Assembly (NCBI GenBank): GCA_963921825.1
Contig: OY997588.1
Span: 120,785,329-120,849,328 of the forward strand
Direction: 5' to 3'
Origin: Erodium maritimum
Lineage: Eukaryota > Streptophyta > Magnoliopsida > Geraniales > Geraniaceae
Length of the DNA: 64,000 bases
Part shown: positions 47,517 to 59,841 of the stretch, one piece after another
Layout: each line of letters begins with the position of its first letter
How positions within the stretch are numbered: the stretch's first letter is position 1
Program-made: the position numbers and the translations under genes
The notes under the pieces: model-generated
Seen by the model: only the letters and a program-made list of their open reading frames with translations
Databases searched by the model: none
Told to the model about the DNA's origin: nothing

Positions 47517-47957
47517 TAATAACCGATCACCAAGACTACATAACAAATGAATACTACACCACACCAGTGACTTACCCATGAATAATACGTAACGATAATA
47601 GAAACCAACAAATGAAATAAACCAAACTACTCGCCACTAGCAACTTAAGGAATAAACCCTACTAGTCATGGCATAAGTCAAGACGTACGAACAGACTAGC
47701 TCTAGGTACGAAGACGAAATGCAAAAATGATATCAATAAAAGACTTGGGTTTCTATGATATTCGGAGACATATTTTAATGCATACTTACCACCTATTATA
47801 ATTCACCCGTTGTTTGTTGGACTTTTGGATATCTAATATGTCTGTACGCGAGATTCGTTTTACTAATTAAATGTTCTCAACCTGTATTAATGAGTCAATT
47901 AATGTATGATAATTGATACACAATACGTTATACCAAATAAAATACCATAAAAGTTCC
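47517..47957 (+). other. Upstream region of the CYP79-type gene
   Basis: The 440 bases between the hAT MITE and the TATA box are AT-rich. No gene is present. It is the likely promoter region of the P450, and the MITE end lies only about 520 bases from the start codon. Confidence 0.5.
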
Positions 47958-47966
47958 CTATTTAAG
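47958..47966 (+). promoter_or_regulatory. TATA-like box CTATTTAAG of the CYP79-type gene
   Basis: The motif lies 64 bases before the ATG at 48030, which leaves room for a short leader of about 35 bases. It is assigned by motif and spacing only. Confidence 0.5.
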
Positions 47967-48029
47967 AAGAACAGGAACATACAACCCTGTGCATAACATA
48001 TCTCACGTACTACAGCAACTATTTCAATC

Positions 48030-51000
48030 ATGTGTCCTTCTTCTTTGATCTGTGATTTAAAAGAAACTTCATCATTTCATCCGATCATAACCCTTCTGTT
48101 AGGGCTTGTTATTGTTATTGTTTCGGCCATGAAAGTGAAGCACTATTTGTTCACGCCAAGAAAGGCGGAAGAAGATGATTATAAGCTTCCTCCGGGCCCG
48201 AAACCATGGCCCGTAGTAGGCAACCTTCCGGAGATGCTATGGTACACGATGAGGCAGAAGCAGCCGGCGTACAGATGGATCCACGAGCTCATGAACCAGC
48301 TCCGGACGGACATCGCGTGCATCCGTCTAGGCAGCGTCCACGTCATCACGGTGAGGTCGCCGGAGCTGGCTCTGGAGTTCCTCCGGGACCACGACTCGGT
48401 GTTCTCCTCGAGGCCCGCCACCCTGAGCACGGGGATCACCAGCCACGGGTTTCTGTCGACGGTGGTGACGCCAGAGGGCCACCAGTGGAAGAAGATGAGG
48501 AACATGGTCAGCGGGCACATGATCAACCCCGCCATGAGACTCGAATGGCTGCGCCGGAAGAGAGACCAAGAAGCCGACAACCTAGTACGCTTCGTTTACA
48601 ACTGTTGTCGGACAAAAGTGAGTGTTGCACAAATTCTTTAATTACTGAGATTTTGTTCTTCCTCTTACTCCGTGTAGTTCTAGTATTTTAATTAAAGGGT
48701 AAAATCGGGAATCAACTATTGTTGAGTTGTACCGCTCAAGAACATGCTGCTAATTTGTTAGCCGGTCAGATTTGCACGGATGACTTTATGTATTTATTAA
48801 AAAGTAACGTTTTCCGTTAGAAACTTACATTTTCTATTTTCCGTTAAAACTGACGGAAAACGTTAGGAAAAACTCCAAAAAGTAACAAGTCTACAATTAG
48901 TTTTTGAGTTCAATAGTCATATGACAGTTAGTTCTTGAAGTTTTTCCTAATGTTTTATATCACTTATAACGGAAAATGTTAGTTTGTGTAATTACGATAA
49001 GTCAAGAGGCCTGATCTGATCGACAAATAAGTCAGCAGCAAGTTTTTGAGATGTACAAGTCGAGGATAGTTGGTATCTTGATTTTTTTTCCTTTAAATTA
49101 ACAATATTTATCTGTTTATTATTATTTATGGACTAACCCGTCGGACAACAATTAGTACGGAAGCAACAACGGTGTGGTGAACGTTAGAGTGGCGGCGTCG
49201 CACTTCTTCGGGAATGTGATGAGGAGGATGTTGTTCGACCGGAGGTATTTCGGGTCAGGAAGGGAAGACGGAGGTCCTGGTGTTGAGGAGGAGGAGCAGA
49301 TGGAAGCGGCTCTTAAGGTGATCGACCACATTTATTCTCTCTCTCCTTCGGATTACAATGCGATCTTCAGAATGCTGGATTTGGACGGGCATGGGAAGGT
49401 TGTGAGGGAGTCTATGAGAAGCATTAGCAAGCACCAAGACCCCATAATAGAGGACAGAGTGAAGCAGTGGAGAGGTGGGAACAAGGCTGAGCCTACGGAC
49501 TTGCTTGATCTCTTGATTCTTGCCAAGGATTCAACCGGTCAGCCCTTGTCCACACAAGAGATCAAAGCCCAATGTGGGGTGAGTGAGTACTTAATCTTCC
49601 TTTAACTTGTCTAGGAAGTGTTTGTGTCTCATACAATATACAATCACTTGATAAAGAAAAAAAGTGAAAGCTTTTGGTTTCATTTAGGTTGTGAGGAAAA
49701 TATCACTTCTATACAGACTTTGCTTGGAAAGTTTATGACCTACAAAATCCGATTTGGTCTCATATTAGGATGGTCATCAAATTCTCTGGTTGGGTTCTTA
49801 ATTCCTTCAGTTTTAGACTACTACACAACATTTTTGGTCTTAAAGGTATCTTGAGAAGCTTGTGAGAATTTAAGCAATTTATGTTAACTTGGATAACAAG
49901 CATAAAGTTTTTGTTGGGTAGTCAATAGACTCGGGTAGACTCTGTAACCCCTTTTTCACCTCAAAAAGGCTTAATTTAAATAGACTTGGGCAGATGTATG
50001 AAGGGCACAAGGAATACATCCCTCAATCTTTTTTTTTCTTTCTAAAATTAGTATTTAATTTCTGAATTATATTTTATTTAAACTTTTTTAGTTATATTCT
50101 CTTCAACTTCTAGATTTTACGTTTTACCATATTTTTTAATTTTGTTATTATTTCATACTTTTTATGATTCTATTTAAGTCATTGCTTAGAGTTCGAGGCT
50201 ACTATCAACTTGAGTTGAGTATTTATCTACAAACTTACTATAGTCCAAAGAGGTACGTCAACAAAAATCACTCTAACAACCCTGATAATAAAAAAGAAGA
50301 AATCGAATAAAAGACGATAAATGAGTGATAATATGATCGTTCACATACATCATTTTTTTATTGTATTGATAATCGATATAACATTTTGTAATAAATAGCT
50401 ATTATTATATTTTATGTGATATTAATATTTTAAGATGACTTTACATAATTAATCTTACTTCATCTATTATTACAAAAAAAAAAATCGGTGTTCCTCTCAT
50501 TGAAAAAATTTAGATCCACCATTTAGTTCATAAGTAAGTAAAGCTAATTACCTTTAGTACCTCTTATGTATTGGTAACATATATTTATTACATCTTATAT
50601 ATCTATTGGAAACGTACTTAACACAAATTTTGTCAAGGTTACATTATTTTGATGATTTGTGATCAATTCATAAGACATTAATTATTCAGGAACTAGTATT
50701 TGCGACCGTCCATAACGCTTCCAACACGGTGGAGTGGGCGATGGCAGAAATGATGAGACAACCTGACATTCTCCGAAAGGCGGTAGAGGAAATAGACAAA
50801 CTGGTCGGAAAAGAACGATGGGTTCAAGAGTCCGATCTGTCGTCGCTACGTTACCTCAAGGCATGTGTGAGGGAGTCCTTCAGGCTCCATCCCATATCCC
50901 CCTTCCTTCCTCCTCACGTCTCCACTGCCGACGCCGTCGTTTCGAATTACTTCATACCCAAAGGAAGTCACGTTCTATTGAGTCGTATAGACCTCGGCCG

Positions 51001-51322
51001 GAACCCTAAAGTCTGGTCGGAGCCGCTTCGATTCGATCCCGAACGTCATTTGAAGGATGATGGTGCGCGAGTGGAGATTAATGAGCCGGGCTTGAAATTT
51101 ATTTCATTCGGTAGAGGAAGGCGTGGATGCACTGCCGTTGCTCTGGGATCTTCCATGATGCTCATGTTGTTGGCAAGGCTTCTTCAAGGATTTTCATGGA
51201 ATGTCCCACCGGAGAAGACAAACATTGATCTCACTAAACTAAGGAATACTACTATGTTTTTGGATCAACCACTGCAAGCACTCGTGGGTCTTCGCTTAGA
51301 CGAAGCAGCATACATAGGCTGA
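48030..51322 (+). CDS. Cytochrome P450, CYP79 family type (amino acid N-monooxygenase)
   Basis: CYP79 enzymes sit on the ER and convert an amino acid to its aldoxime, the first step to cyanogenic glucosides, glucosinolates or volatile aldoximes. Three exons (48030-48617, 49156-49578, 50690-51322) with GT/AG borders join in phase 0 to 547 residues, normal for CYP79. A membrane anchor spans about 18-36 and the hinge LPPGPKPWPVVGN starts at 53. The I-helix reads ELVFATVHNASNTVEWA (338-354), the CYP79 form in which Asn replaces the usual Thr. ESFR (399-402), LGRNPKVWSEPLRFDPERH and the haem loop SFGRGRRGC with Cys484 are present. In the I-helix, family members usually have VDNPSN; here it is VHNASN, so activity or substrate may differ. 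No stop or frameshift is seen. Substrate is unknown and no pathway partner lies in the window. Confidence 0.88.
48697..49091. mobile_element. Foldback MITE in intron 1 of the CYP79-type gene
   Basis: The left arm begins GGGTAAAATCGGGAATCAAC and continues ...CAAGAACATGCTGCTAA. The right arm read in reverse begins GGAAAAAAAATCAAGATACC and continues ...CAAAAACTTGCTGCTGA. The arms are long (over 100 bp) but diverged. The ends GGGTAAA and GGAAAAA are the same as those of the MULE-type MITE at 20215-20633. Flanks are AT-rich and show no convincing 9-bp duplication. Confidence 0.6.
49579..50689 (+). other. Intron 2 of the CYP79-type gene
   Basis: This is a 1.1-kb AT-rich intron with a GTGAGT donor and a TTATTCAG acceptor. 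I see no nested gene or clear transposon end in it. Confidence 0.8.
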
Positions 51323-51545
51323 ATTGGTTCAAATGTTTTTCTTTGTACACAAGTATTTGAATTGGTGTGGAGTTAAAATCGTGTACGTTAAGATGTAACA
51401 TGTACTTTCATTTGTGTTTGCAAATATCGTCCTCTTTTAAGTAAAATGTATTTGAAATTTAAAATTGAACTTGAAATAATATATAGGTTTTGTCAGTTTG
51501 AATTTCCATAAATTATTTGATAATAATCAATTGTTTAACGCTAAT
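51323..51545 (+). other. 3' flank of the CYP79-type gene
   Basis: This is AT-rich sequence that probably holds the 3' UTR. AATAAT-like signals are present but none can be chosen. Confidence 0.4.
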
Positions 51546-52155
51546 CAGTTGTCAGTTTGAGCCACTCTCCTGAGCCGACCTCATCAGTACGGACCACCGT
51601 ACAACCTCAGCTCTCTAACCCGAGCGAGGACGGTCGGGGCAGTGGCAGTTTCCGACAAGAAGGTTTTCAGGCTTTCTCTTTTGTGGTAGATAAGGCTGGA
51701 GAGTACCAACCAGATTTGGGACCTCAGTGTTCCATGTTACCAATATCGTCCTACCTTCCTGATGCGTCGACGTACTCCATCGTCATTGTCGTATCGTCTA
51801 GGGATATATGTGGCCGCCTCCATGTGAGCCGAATTTCTTCCACCACCTCTCCGAGAGACTTAGATCACGCTCTCATGTGCGCGCCTCTCCCTGTTTCCTA
51901 TCTTCTCCATCCATACTTATCATTCTCGGTCGACTTTGCTCTCCCCCTCTAGTCTATCGGTGTTGCGCTCCCCATCGGCCTTCTTGTCGACGTCATGGTG
52001 TCTCGGGTCTACCAGGAATTAGGGATCCTTGTTTGTCTTTGCCTGCCCGATAATATTGACGAGGACCCGAACTCTCTGAAGCGAGGCCCCAAAACCCATT
52101 GGGCCCGGAAACAAACGGATCGCCTCTGCCTCTCTTCCTAAGATTTGGACACATA
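51546..52155 (+). pseudogene. LINE ORF1-tail-like fragment, left part (split by the Copia element)
   Basis: The sequence turns GC-rich and reads in pieces as a Ser/Pro-rich region, then NIDEDPNSLKRGPKTHWARK, in the style of plant LINE ORF1 tails. It continues after the Copia element at 58739-58980, which ends in a LINE-like 3' UTR. No diagnostic domain is seen, so this is a low-confidence call. Confidence 0.35.
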
Positions 52156-53150
52156 TGTAGTATATTGGCTCCAAATGGGCCTGTTTTTGGCCCATAACTA
52201 AAAGCCCTCTCAACAAATCACTTAAGCCCATATCCTCTTCTCATATGATGCTACAAGGGGAACAGTAGGGCACAGTGATTAGAAGCGAGACGAGACGAGG
52301 GGGCTGGCGGCTTCATTGAGCAGAGACAAGAGGGAGAGGACTAACCACAAAGGAGAGCTAATCTTGATTGTGGTTTGACTGCAAGGAATATCAAGAATCA
52401 ATTCTTGGTGGTTGTGGTCTGTGCTGCAGAAATCAAGCTCTTGGAGGTTCTTACTTCTTAATTCTTCTTGTGTGGTTGGCTGTCAAAAGAAAAAGAAAGG
52501 GAGTGAATGGTTTTGAACAAAACCGTGTGAAACATCACCAAAGGTCTGTATTTCCTCTTGTTTCATTTGGTTGATGTAAAAAGAGCATTAAATGCTCTTT
52601 ATATTCACATGGAGAAGCAAGGGCATGGTGGCATGAGTGGCGGGACAGAGAAGGGAAAATAAGGTTTATTTCTCCTTTTATTTGTTTGGTGCTATATGAA
52701 TCCAATAATGCTCTGTTGATGTGTGGATATGTCTCCGATAGAAGATTGATATTGGAGTTATGGGATGGATCTCATATTTACAGCAAGACATGAATTAGCC
52801 TCGGGTTGTAATTTGTATTGAGAAGTAGGGAATTAGGATTGTAATTCTCGGATTATTTCTCGGATAATACAAGGAGCTCGTCGTTGTCCCGTGGATGTAG
52901 GCACATTGCCGAACCACGTAAAATTGCTTGGGTTCTCTGTTTTATTTTCTGCAACTTTATTATTTGTTCCGGTAATTTTCGCTTATCAGACATTTTAGTA
53001 TTTATCGACTATGTCCTAGGATCGGGGGTTGGAAAATCAAGGTTGTCGATGTCCGTGTGGATTGAGTCGCGTCGGTTCTTTTTCCACGGATCCGATTGAT
53101 TTTCTGGGTGAGTCTCGTATTCCGTTTTCGGGGGTACTAGATTTACTACA
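52156..53150 (+). repeat. 5' LTR of the Copia element
   Basis: It starts TGTAGTATATTGG and ends TTTACTACA. Short frames inside it occur again in the 3' LTR and are not genes. Confidence 0.93.
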
Positions 53151-53152
53151 AG

Positions 53153-53164
53153 TGGTATCAGAGC
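53153..53164 (+). other. Primer-binding site TGGTATCAGAGC
   Basis: It matches the 3' end of initiator tRNA-Met and lies two bases after the 5' LTR, the normal spacing for plant Copia elements. Confidence 0.9.
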
Positions 53165-56100
53165 CCGGTTGAGCTACTAGTGTCAGAGCATCCTGGTTAT
53201 TTGGCTAGTTGATTGGTTATTGCTGTGTTTGCAAATATGTCTGATAGAGCGTCCACATCTCGGGATGAGGGTTATGTGAAGGTCCATGGGTTCGATATTC
53301 TTCGATTTAATGGACGGAACAATTTTAAAGCTTGGCAGATGGATTGTAAGGATATTCTGGTTAGTTTGGATCAGTTTGATGCATTGGTAGATAAACCATC
53401 AGAGGGTGATCAATTGGTTAGATGGAACAAGATGGATCAGAAGGCTTGTAGTACGATCCGTTTGTGTCTTTCTCGGAATGTGGCTTACAATTTTGCAGAT
53501 GAGACGACCGCCAACGGTATTTGGGAAAAGCTTCAGGCTATGTATCTTCAAAATGATCAAATGAGTGTGATGTACCTGCAGAAGAAGCTCTTCACTTTTA
53601 GGCTACAGTCAGGTAAACTTATGACTGATCATATTACTGAGTTTGAGTGCTTGTACTCGGATTGTGTTAGCTTGGGAGCTAAGTTTGAAGATAGTCAGAA
53701 AGCTTTATTCTTGTTAATTTCTCTGTTGCTGGAATGAGAGTCGTTTGTTGATCAGATGACTATGATGAACAAAGAGAAGTTTGTGTATGGTGACATTGTT
53801 CAATCTATACTAGCAAAGGCTTCTAGGAAGAGTGCTGTGAGCGAGGACGTTCTAGCACACGGTCTCTCGGTTTCAAGGGGGAGAAATTCAAACAAGAAGT
53901 ACAACAACAATAGAAGAAGTCGATCTCAGTCGAGGGGTAGAGATTTGTCTAAAGTTGAATGTTACAAATGTAAGCTTAAAGGCCATTACAAGAAGGATTG
54001 TCCAGAGTTGAAGGACAATCGCACCAAACAAGATAAGGGAAAAGGCGTGGCAAATGTGGTTGAGGTACCGGAGATAGTTGAGGATATTCATATCGACGGT
54101 GACCTAGCGCATGCCTTGACAGCGGGTTCTAGTGATCATTTGTATGATGGTTGGTTGTTGGATACAGGGGCTTCTTATCACTTGTGTCCGGTTCGGGACT
54201 GGTTCACCACCTATCGTGAGGTGGAGGGTCGCTCAGTGTATATGGGTGATTCTCGACCCTGCAGGATGTTAGGTGTTGGCACAGTCAGATTCCAGCTAGC
54301 AGACGGGTCATGTAGACAGCTTACCGAGGTACGCCATATTCCGGATCTTGCAAGAGGGTTGATTTCTCTTGGGGTACTTGAGGCTCAGGGTTACAGGTAT
54401 GTTGGTGAGAATGGCTATTGCAACGTTTATCATGGTGACAGGTTGCTATTATCGGCAATTAGGCATGCCAATCTCTATTTTCTTCAGGGTAATGTTGTTG
54501 AGGGTGGAGCTATGGTCTCCACGGTTATTGATGAGAAGAGCTTGGCTCGCACTCAGTTATGGCACATGTGTCTAGGGCATGTAGGTGAGAGTGGACTGAA
54601 GACTTTGAGCAGGCGTGGCTTGCTTGGCGGTGACAAGATGGAGAAGCTTGATTTCTGTGAGCATTTTGTTTATGGGAAGCAGTGTAGGGTCACTTTTGGT
54701 GACGGTATTCACAACACCGCGGGTATTGTGGATTATATACACACTGATGTTTGGGGACCCTCGAGAGTTGCATCGAAGGGTGGGTCCCGGTATTTTGTGT
54801 CTTTTATCGACGACTTCAGCCGGAGAGTATGGATCTATACCATGAAGCATAAAGATGAAGTCAGGGATATTTTCAAGAAGTGGAGGGCTATGGTTGAGAA
54901 GCAGACAGGTAGGGTGATCAAGGTTTTGAGATCTGACAATGGCGGTGAGTACACCGAGGATCCCCTTAAGGAGTTCTGTGCAGAACATGGCATCAAGAGA
55001 CACTTCACAGTGAGAAAGACACCACAACAGAATGGGGTAGCAGAGCGGATGAATCGTACCCTATTAGAGAGAGCACGGTGCATGTTGTCCAATGCAGGTT
55101 TGGGCAGAATATGGTGGGCTGAGGCAGTAAATACGGCGTGCTACTTGATTAACCGCTCTCCTTCATCAGCTATTGAGTCCAAGGTTCCTATGGAGGTATG
55201 GTCCGGTAATCCTTCTAATTATTCTAACTTGAGAGCATTTGGTTGTCCGGCTTACTATCAAGTTAAAGAGGATAAGATTGGAGTGAGGGCCAAGAAGGCT
55301 ATATTTCTCGGTTATCCTGAGAATGTGAAGGGGTACAAGTTATGGTACCCAGAAACTCAGAAGTTTGTGATTAGCCGGGATGTTACATTCCATGAGGAGG
55401 CTTTGCTACAGGAAAAGTGAGAGAGATGCAAGGACGGTTCTCCTATTTGGAGAGGTGATAGCTATGATGAAGACAAAGAAGATAATCATCAGGTGGAGCT
55501 TGGAGCTCCTAGTTCTATTTCTCAAGCAGGTAGTTCTTCACAGATTGTACCTGATGAGACTGTTATTGATGATGATGTTCCTATTGATGGGAACGAGGCC
55601 CTTGCACAACAACAGGTTCAGCAGATTGAGACACCGTCTTTGGTAGCGGGTAGAGAACCTAGGGTCAGACGTGCACCTCGGAGATTCGGCTATGAGGATG
55701 GGGTAGCTTGTGCTTTCCCGGTTACTGATTATGATGTTCCTAACACATACAAGCAGGCTTTGCGTGATGATCGCAAAAGGGAGTGGAAGGACGCCATGGA
55801 TGAGGAGATGTCATCTCTTTATAAAAATCAGACTTGGGAACTTGTTACACTTCCTAAGGGAAAGAGGTCGATTGGGTGCAAGTGGATCTTTACAGTGAAA
55901 GACGGGATTCCAAATTCCAAGGATAATTGTACGGGTATAAGGTACAAGGCAAGATTGGTGGCTAAGGGATATGCACAACAAGAAGGTGTGGACTATAATG
56001 AGGTATTCTCTCCGGTGGTAAAGCACACTAGTATCCGAGTCCTATTAGCATTGGCTACGCAGTTTGATTTAGAGCTCGAACAACTTGATGTTAAAACTGC

Positions 56101-57186
56101 ATTCTTGCATGGAGATTTGGAGGACATATATATGTCGCAGCCCGATGGTTATTATGTTGTTGGTGAGGAAGGGAAAGTATGCAAACTGAAGAAATCATTG
56201 TATGGGTTGAAACAGGCCTCGAGGCAGTGGTACAAAAAGTTTGATACTTTTATGATTGAGCAGGGGTATGTAAGGAGCGAGTATGATCCTTGTGTATTTA
56301 CTAGGAATCTCAATGATGGATCTTTTGTATTTCTTTTACTCTATGTTGATGATATGCTCATTGCTGCAAAGAGCATGGTAGAAATTGATAAGCTGAAGTC
56401 ACAACTTAGCATTGAGTTTGAGATGAAAGATCTTGGTCCGGTGAAGAAGATTCTTGGGATGGAGATTATTCGGGATAGGAAGTTGGGCAAGTTGACATTG
56501 TCACAACGAAAGTACTTAGAGAAGGTTATGAGCCGTTTTGACATGGATTCGGCAAAACCGGTTAGTATTCCTTTAGCTGCTCACTTTAAACTCTCGAGTA
56601 TGTTATCTCCTATCACTGAGGATGAGAGGGAATATATGGCTAAGGTTCCCTATGCGAGTGCAGTTGGTAGTCTTATGTATGTCATGGTTTGCACGCGTCC
56701 AGATATTGCTTATCCAGTTAGTGTTGTTAGTCGGTTCATATCGAACCCGGGGAAGCGACATTGGAAAGCAGTGAAGTGGATTTTGAGGTATCTTCGGGGT
56801 ACACTGGATGTCGGTTTGGTTTATGAGAGATCGTCAGTTTTAGCTGTATTGGGGTATGTTGACTCAGACTATGCTGGAGATATGGACAAGCGCCGATCGA
56901 CTACAGGTTATTGTTTTACATTGGCAATGAGTCTTATATCTTGGAGGTCCATGTTACAGTCAGTGGTTGCTTTGTCTACAACAGAAGCAGAGTACATGGC
57001 AGTGACAGAGGCAGTGACAGAGGCTATATGGATTCGAGGATTGGTTCGAGATTTGGGTGTTGCTGAGAGGGATGTCACGGTTCTTTGTGATAGTCAGAGC
57101 GCCATCCATTTGGCAAAGAATCAGGTATTTCACTCTAGAACCAAGCATATAGATGTCATGTTTCATTTTATCAGGGATATTATTAA

Positions 57187-57846
57187 GGATAAACTGGTAA
57201 TGTTGGAAAAAGTCGATACCAAGGAAAACGCAGCTGATATGTTGACGAAGGTGATTCCGGTGATCAAGTTAGAGCATTATCTCAACTTGATCAAGATTTC
57301 TCGATGTTGATGCCCCTCGGAGGCATCAACCCTTCGGGGTGGGGTCTTTCCGACCCGGTGGAGGACGACGAGCAGGTGGAGCTTTTTATGGGTTTTGTCG
57401 CCAAGGTGGAGATTGTAGTATATTGGCTCCAAATGGGCCTGTTTTTGGCCCATAACTAAAAGCCCTCTCAACAAATCACTTAAGCCCATATCCTCTTCTC
57501 ATATGATGCTACAAGGGGATAAACTGGTAATGTTGGAAAAAGTCAATATCAAGGAAAACGCAGCTGATATGTTGACGAAGGTGATTCCGGTGATCAAGTT
57601 AGAGCATTGTCTCAACTTGATCAAGATTTATCGATGTTGATGCCCCTCAGGGGCATCAACCCTTCGGGGTGGGGTCTTTCCGACCCGGTGGAGGACGACG
57701 AGCAGGTGGAGCTTTTTATGGGTTTTGTCGCCAAGGTGGAGATTATAGTATATTGGCTCCAAATGGGCCTGTTTTTGGCCCATAACTAAAAGCCCTCTCA
57801 ACAAATCACTTAAGCCCATATCCTCTTCTCATATGATGCTACAAGG
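57187..57846 (+). repeat. 330-bp tandem duplication at the 3' end of the Copia element
   Basis: Copies 57187-57516 and 57517-57846 each hold the end of the RNase H coding part, the purine-rich tract and about the first 103 bases of the LTR. The copies differ at about seven sites (2%), more than the two full LTRs differ from each other (about 0.3%). Confidence 0.9.
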
Positions 57847-58738
57847 GGAACAGTAGGGCACAGTGATTAGAAGCGAGACGAGACGAGGGGGCTGGCGGCT
57901 TCATTGAGCAGAGACAAGAGGGAGAGGACTAACCACAAAGGAGAGCTAATCTTGATTGTGGTTTGACTGCAAGGAATATCAAGAATCAATTCTTGGTGGT
58001 TGTGGTCTGTGCTGCAGAAATCAAGCTCTTGGAGGTTCTTACTTCTTAATTCTTCTTGTGTGGTTGGCTGTCAAAAGAAAAAGAAAGGGAGTGAATGGTT
58101 TTGAACAAAACCGTGTGAAACATCACCAAAGGTCTGTATTTCCTCTTGTTTCATTTGGTTGATGTAAAAAGAGCATTAAATGCTCTTTATATTCACATGG
58201 AGAAGCAAGGGCATGGTGGCATGAGTGGCGGGACAGAGAAGGGAAAATAAGGTTTATTTCTCCTTTTATTTGTTTGGTGCTATATGAATCCAATAATGCT
58301 CTGTTGATGTGTGGATATGTCTCCGATAGAAGATTGATATTGGAGTTATGGGATGGATCTCATATTTACAGCAAGACATGAATTAGCCTCGGGTTGTAAT
58401 TTGTATTGAGAAGTAGGGAATTAGGATTGTAATTCTCGGATTATTTCTCGGATAATACAAGGAGCTCGTCGTTGTCCCGTGGATGTAGGCACATTGCCGA
58501 ACCACGTAAAATTGCTTGGGTTCTCTGTTTTATTTTCTGCAACTTTATTATTTGTTCCGATAATTTTCGCTTATCAGACATTTTAGTATTTATCGACTAT
58601 GTCCTAGGATCGGGGGTTGGAAAATCAAGGTTGTCGATGTCCGTGTGGATTGAGTCGCGTCGGTTCTTTTTCAACGGATCCGATTGATTTTCTGGGTGAG
58701 TCTCGTATTCCGTTTTCGGGGGTACTAGATTTACTACA
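57744..58738 (+). repeat. 3' LTR of the Copia element
   Basis: It has the same length as the 5' LTR and about 99.7% identity by eye. It ends TTTACTACA. Confidence 0.93.
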
Positions 58739-58980
58739 ACATCATCCAGCAAGCCAAGACAACCACCCGATCATGTATTTAGAACCTTGGTATTGTATAT
58801 TTGTGCTTATCTCCAGTCGCCGTCTCTCTTCTATTACGTTTTATAGAAGTTCTGGTTGGTTTTATTCTAGTATGTTGGATCACCTATTTTTACAAACGGG
58901 GGATACCGGCCTATATCTCTGCTTGTTTTGGGTTTTATCCCTTGTTCTCGTTGCTGTTATGGTTTGGATATAATTGAATG
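58739..58980 (+). pseudogene. LINE-like fragment, right part with 3' UTR-like end
   Basis: It follows directly on the 3' LTR and ends in GTTTGGATATAATTGAATG, resembling LINE 3' UTRs, with an A-rich stretch shortly after. It is taken as the continuation of 51546-52155. Confidence 0.35.
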
Positions 58981-59190
58981 AAGCGTACTAATTTCAAACA
59001 AAAAGTTTCAAAATCAAATAACAGTCGAAAGAATACTTTTAGGATTTACCAGTTTTTTAAAAGAAAAACTAGGTTTTATTACATAGAATCACGTACTCGA
59101 TAATATCCAAAGTCTTGTATCCCAGTCCTAAATAGAATGGAAACGAAAAATATGTGCTCAATTATGTCTCACTTCATTCATTGTTAACAT
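58981..59190. other. AT-rich spacer
   Basis: No feature was seen. Confidence 0.4.
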
Positions 59191-59841
59191 CACTTAGAAC
59201 TTATAACAAGGACCAAATATTGTCCGAGATAATACCATCCAAATCCCCGAACAACCACTTGTTGATGACCGGTACCGTAGTAGAAGCATTGTTTTCACCA
59301 TAAGCACATACCATCCCATATCTACACGCGACTCCAACGTCCACCCCTCCCTCATCGCCCTACATCCAGTCATATGAGGTAGGAAATGTTGATTGGTGTT
59401 ATGAATGCAATATCTTTGTATCATCCCAGTTACATATGCAACTGTACGTGACCAAAGTAATTTATTTATAATGGTAACTCCATTTTTACAGCATTTCTTG
59501 ACCAAAGGATCGATACATATTACATCTATCAAGTTCAACTGCTTACCGACGTCGTGAGTATTTGTCGGTCAAGTGTCATACTGTCCTCCGTGTCCGCGGG
59601 GGAGAACATACTGTTGACGACTTAGAGTTCCACGTCCTATAGTCTGGTCTCGTTATCCGAACAATCATCTAGTTCACAACCTCTCTCGGATCGTCTCGGA
59701 GATGACCTGAGCCTGACACTAGTCATGGCTCAACCGTGATCGTGGTGTATGTCCCATCTGGTATCCTCTTTCTATCTCACTCACGAACTATACCTTGAGT
59801 CGTCATCATACGTCTCCAGACATAACTTGTAGAGGATTCCG
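59191..59841 (-). pseudogene. Probable 3' remnant of the minus-strand LINE, left of the foldback element
   Basis: The minus-strand frame just left of the foldback element (NPLQVMSGDV) would follow on from YFLKG at its right side, as expected for the post-RT NPSYxW region of an L1 ORF2. Beyond that the sequence is too decayed to align by eye. A 114-residue minus-strand frame at 59194-59538 has no recognisable domain. Confidence 0.35.

Larger units (their letters stand above)
52156..58738 (+). mobile_element. Young Copia element, Tork/Tnt1-like, nearly whole
   Basis: The element has two 995-bp LTRs (52156-53150 and 57744-58738) with about three visible differences, a tRNA-Met primer-binding site and a purine-rich tract before the 3' LTR. 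At commonly used plant rates this is roughly 0.1-0.5 million years. Flanks ACATA and ACATC match in four of five bases. The internal part has the Copia order: gag with a CCHC knuckle (about 53.2-54.0 kb), protease (LLDTGAS, about 54.15 kb), integrase with its HTDVWGP core (about 54.5-55.4 kb), reverse transcriptase (YVDDMLIAA, about 56.35 kb) and RNase H (about 56.8-57.3 kb). It is broken, with about two interruptions in the coding part. A 330-bp tandem duplication spans the internal/3' LTR border. Confidence 0.93.

Noticed and set aside
52368-52574. Small frames repeated at 57956-58162 and 52884-53099/58472-58687
   Set aside because: They are the same positions in the two LTRs of the Copia element and reflect repeat sequence, not genes.
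59194-59538. A 114-residue minus-strand frame as a separate gene
   Set aside because: It has no domain, lies where the LINE ORF2 3' part should be, and the surrounding sequence is decayed.
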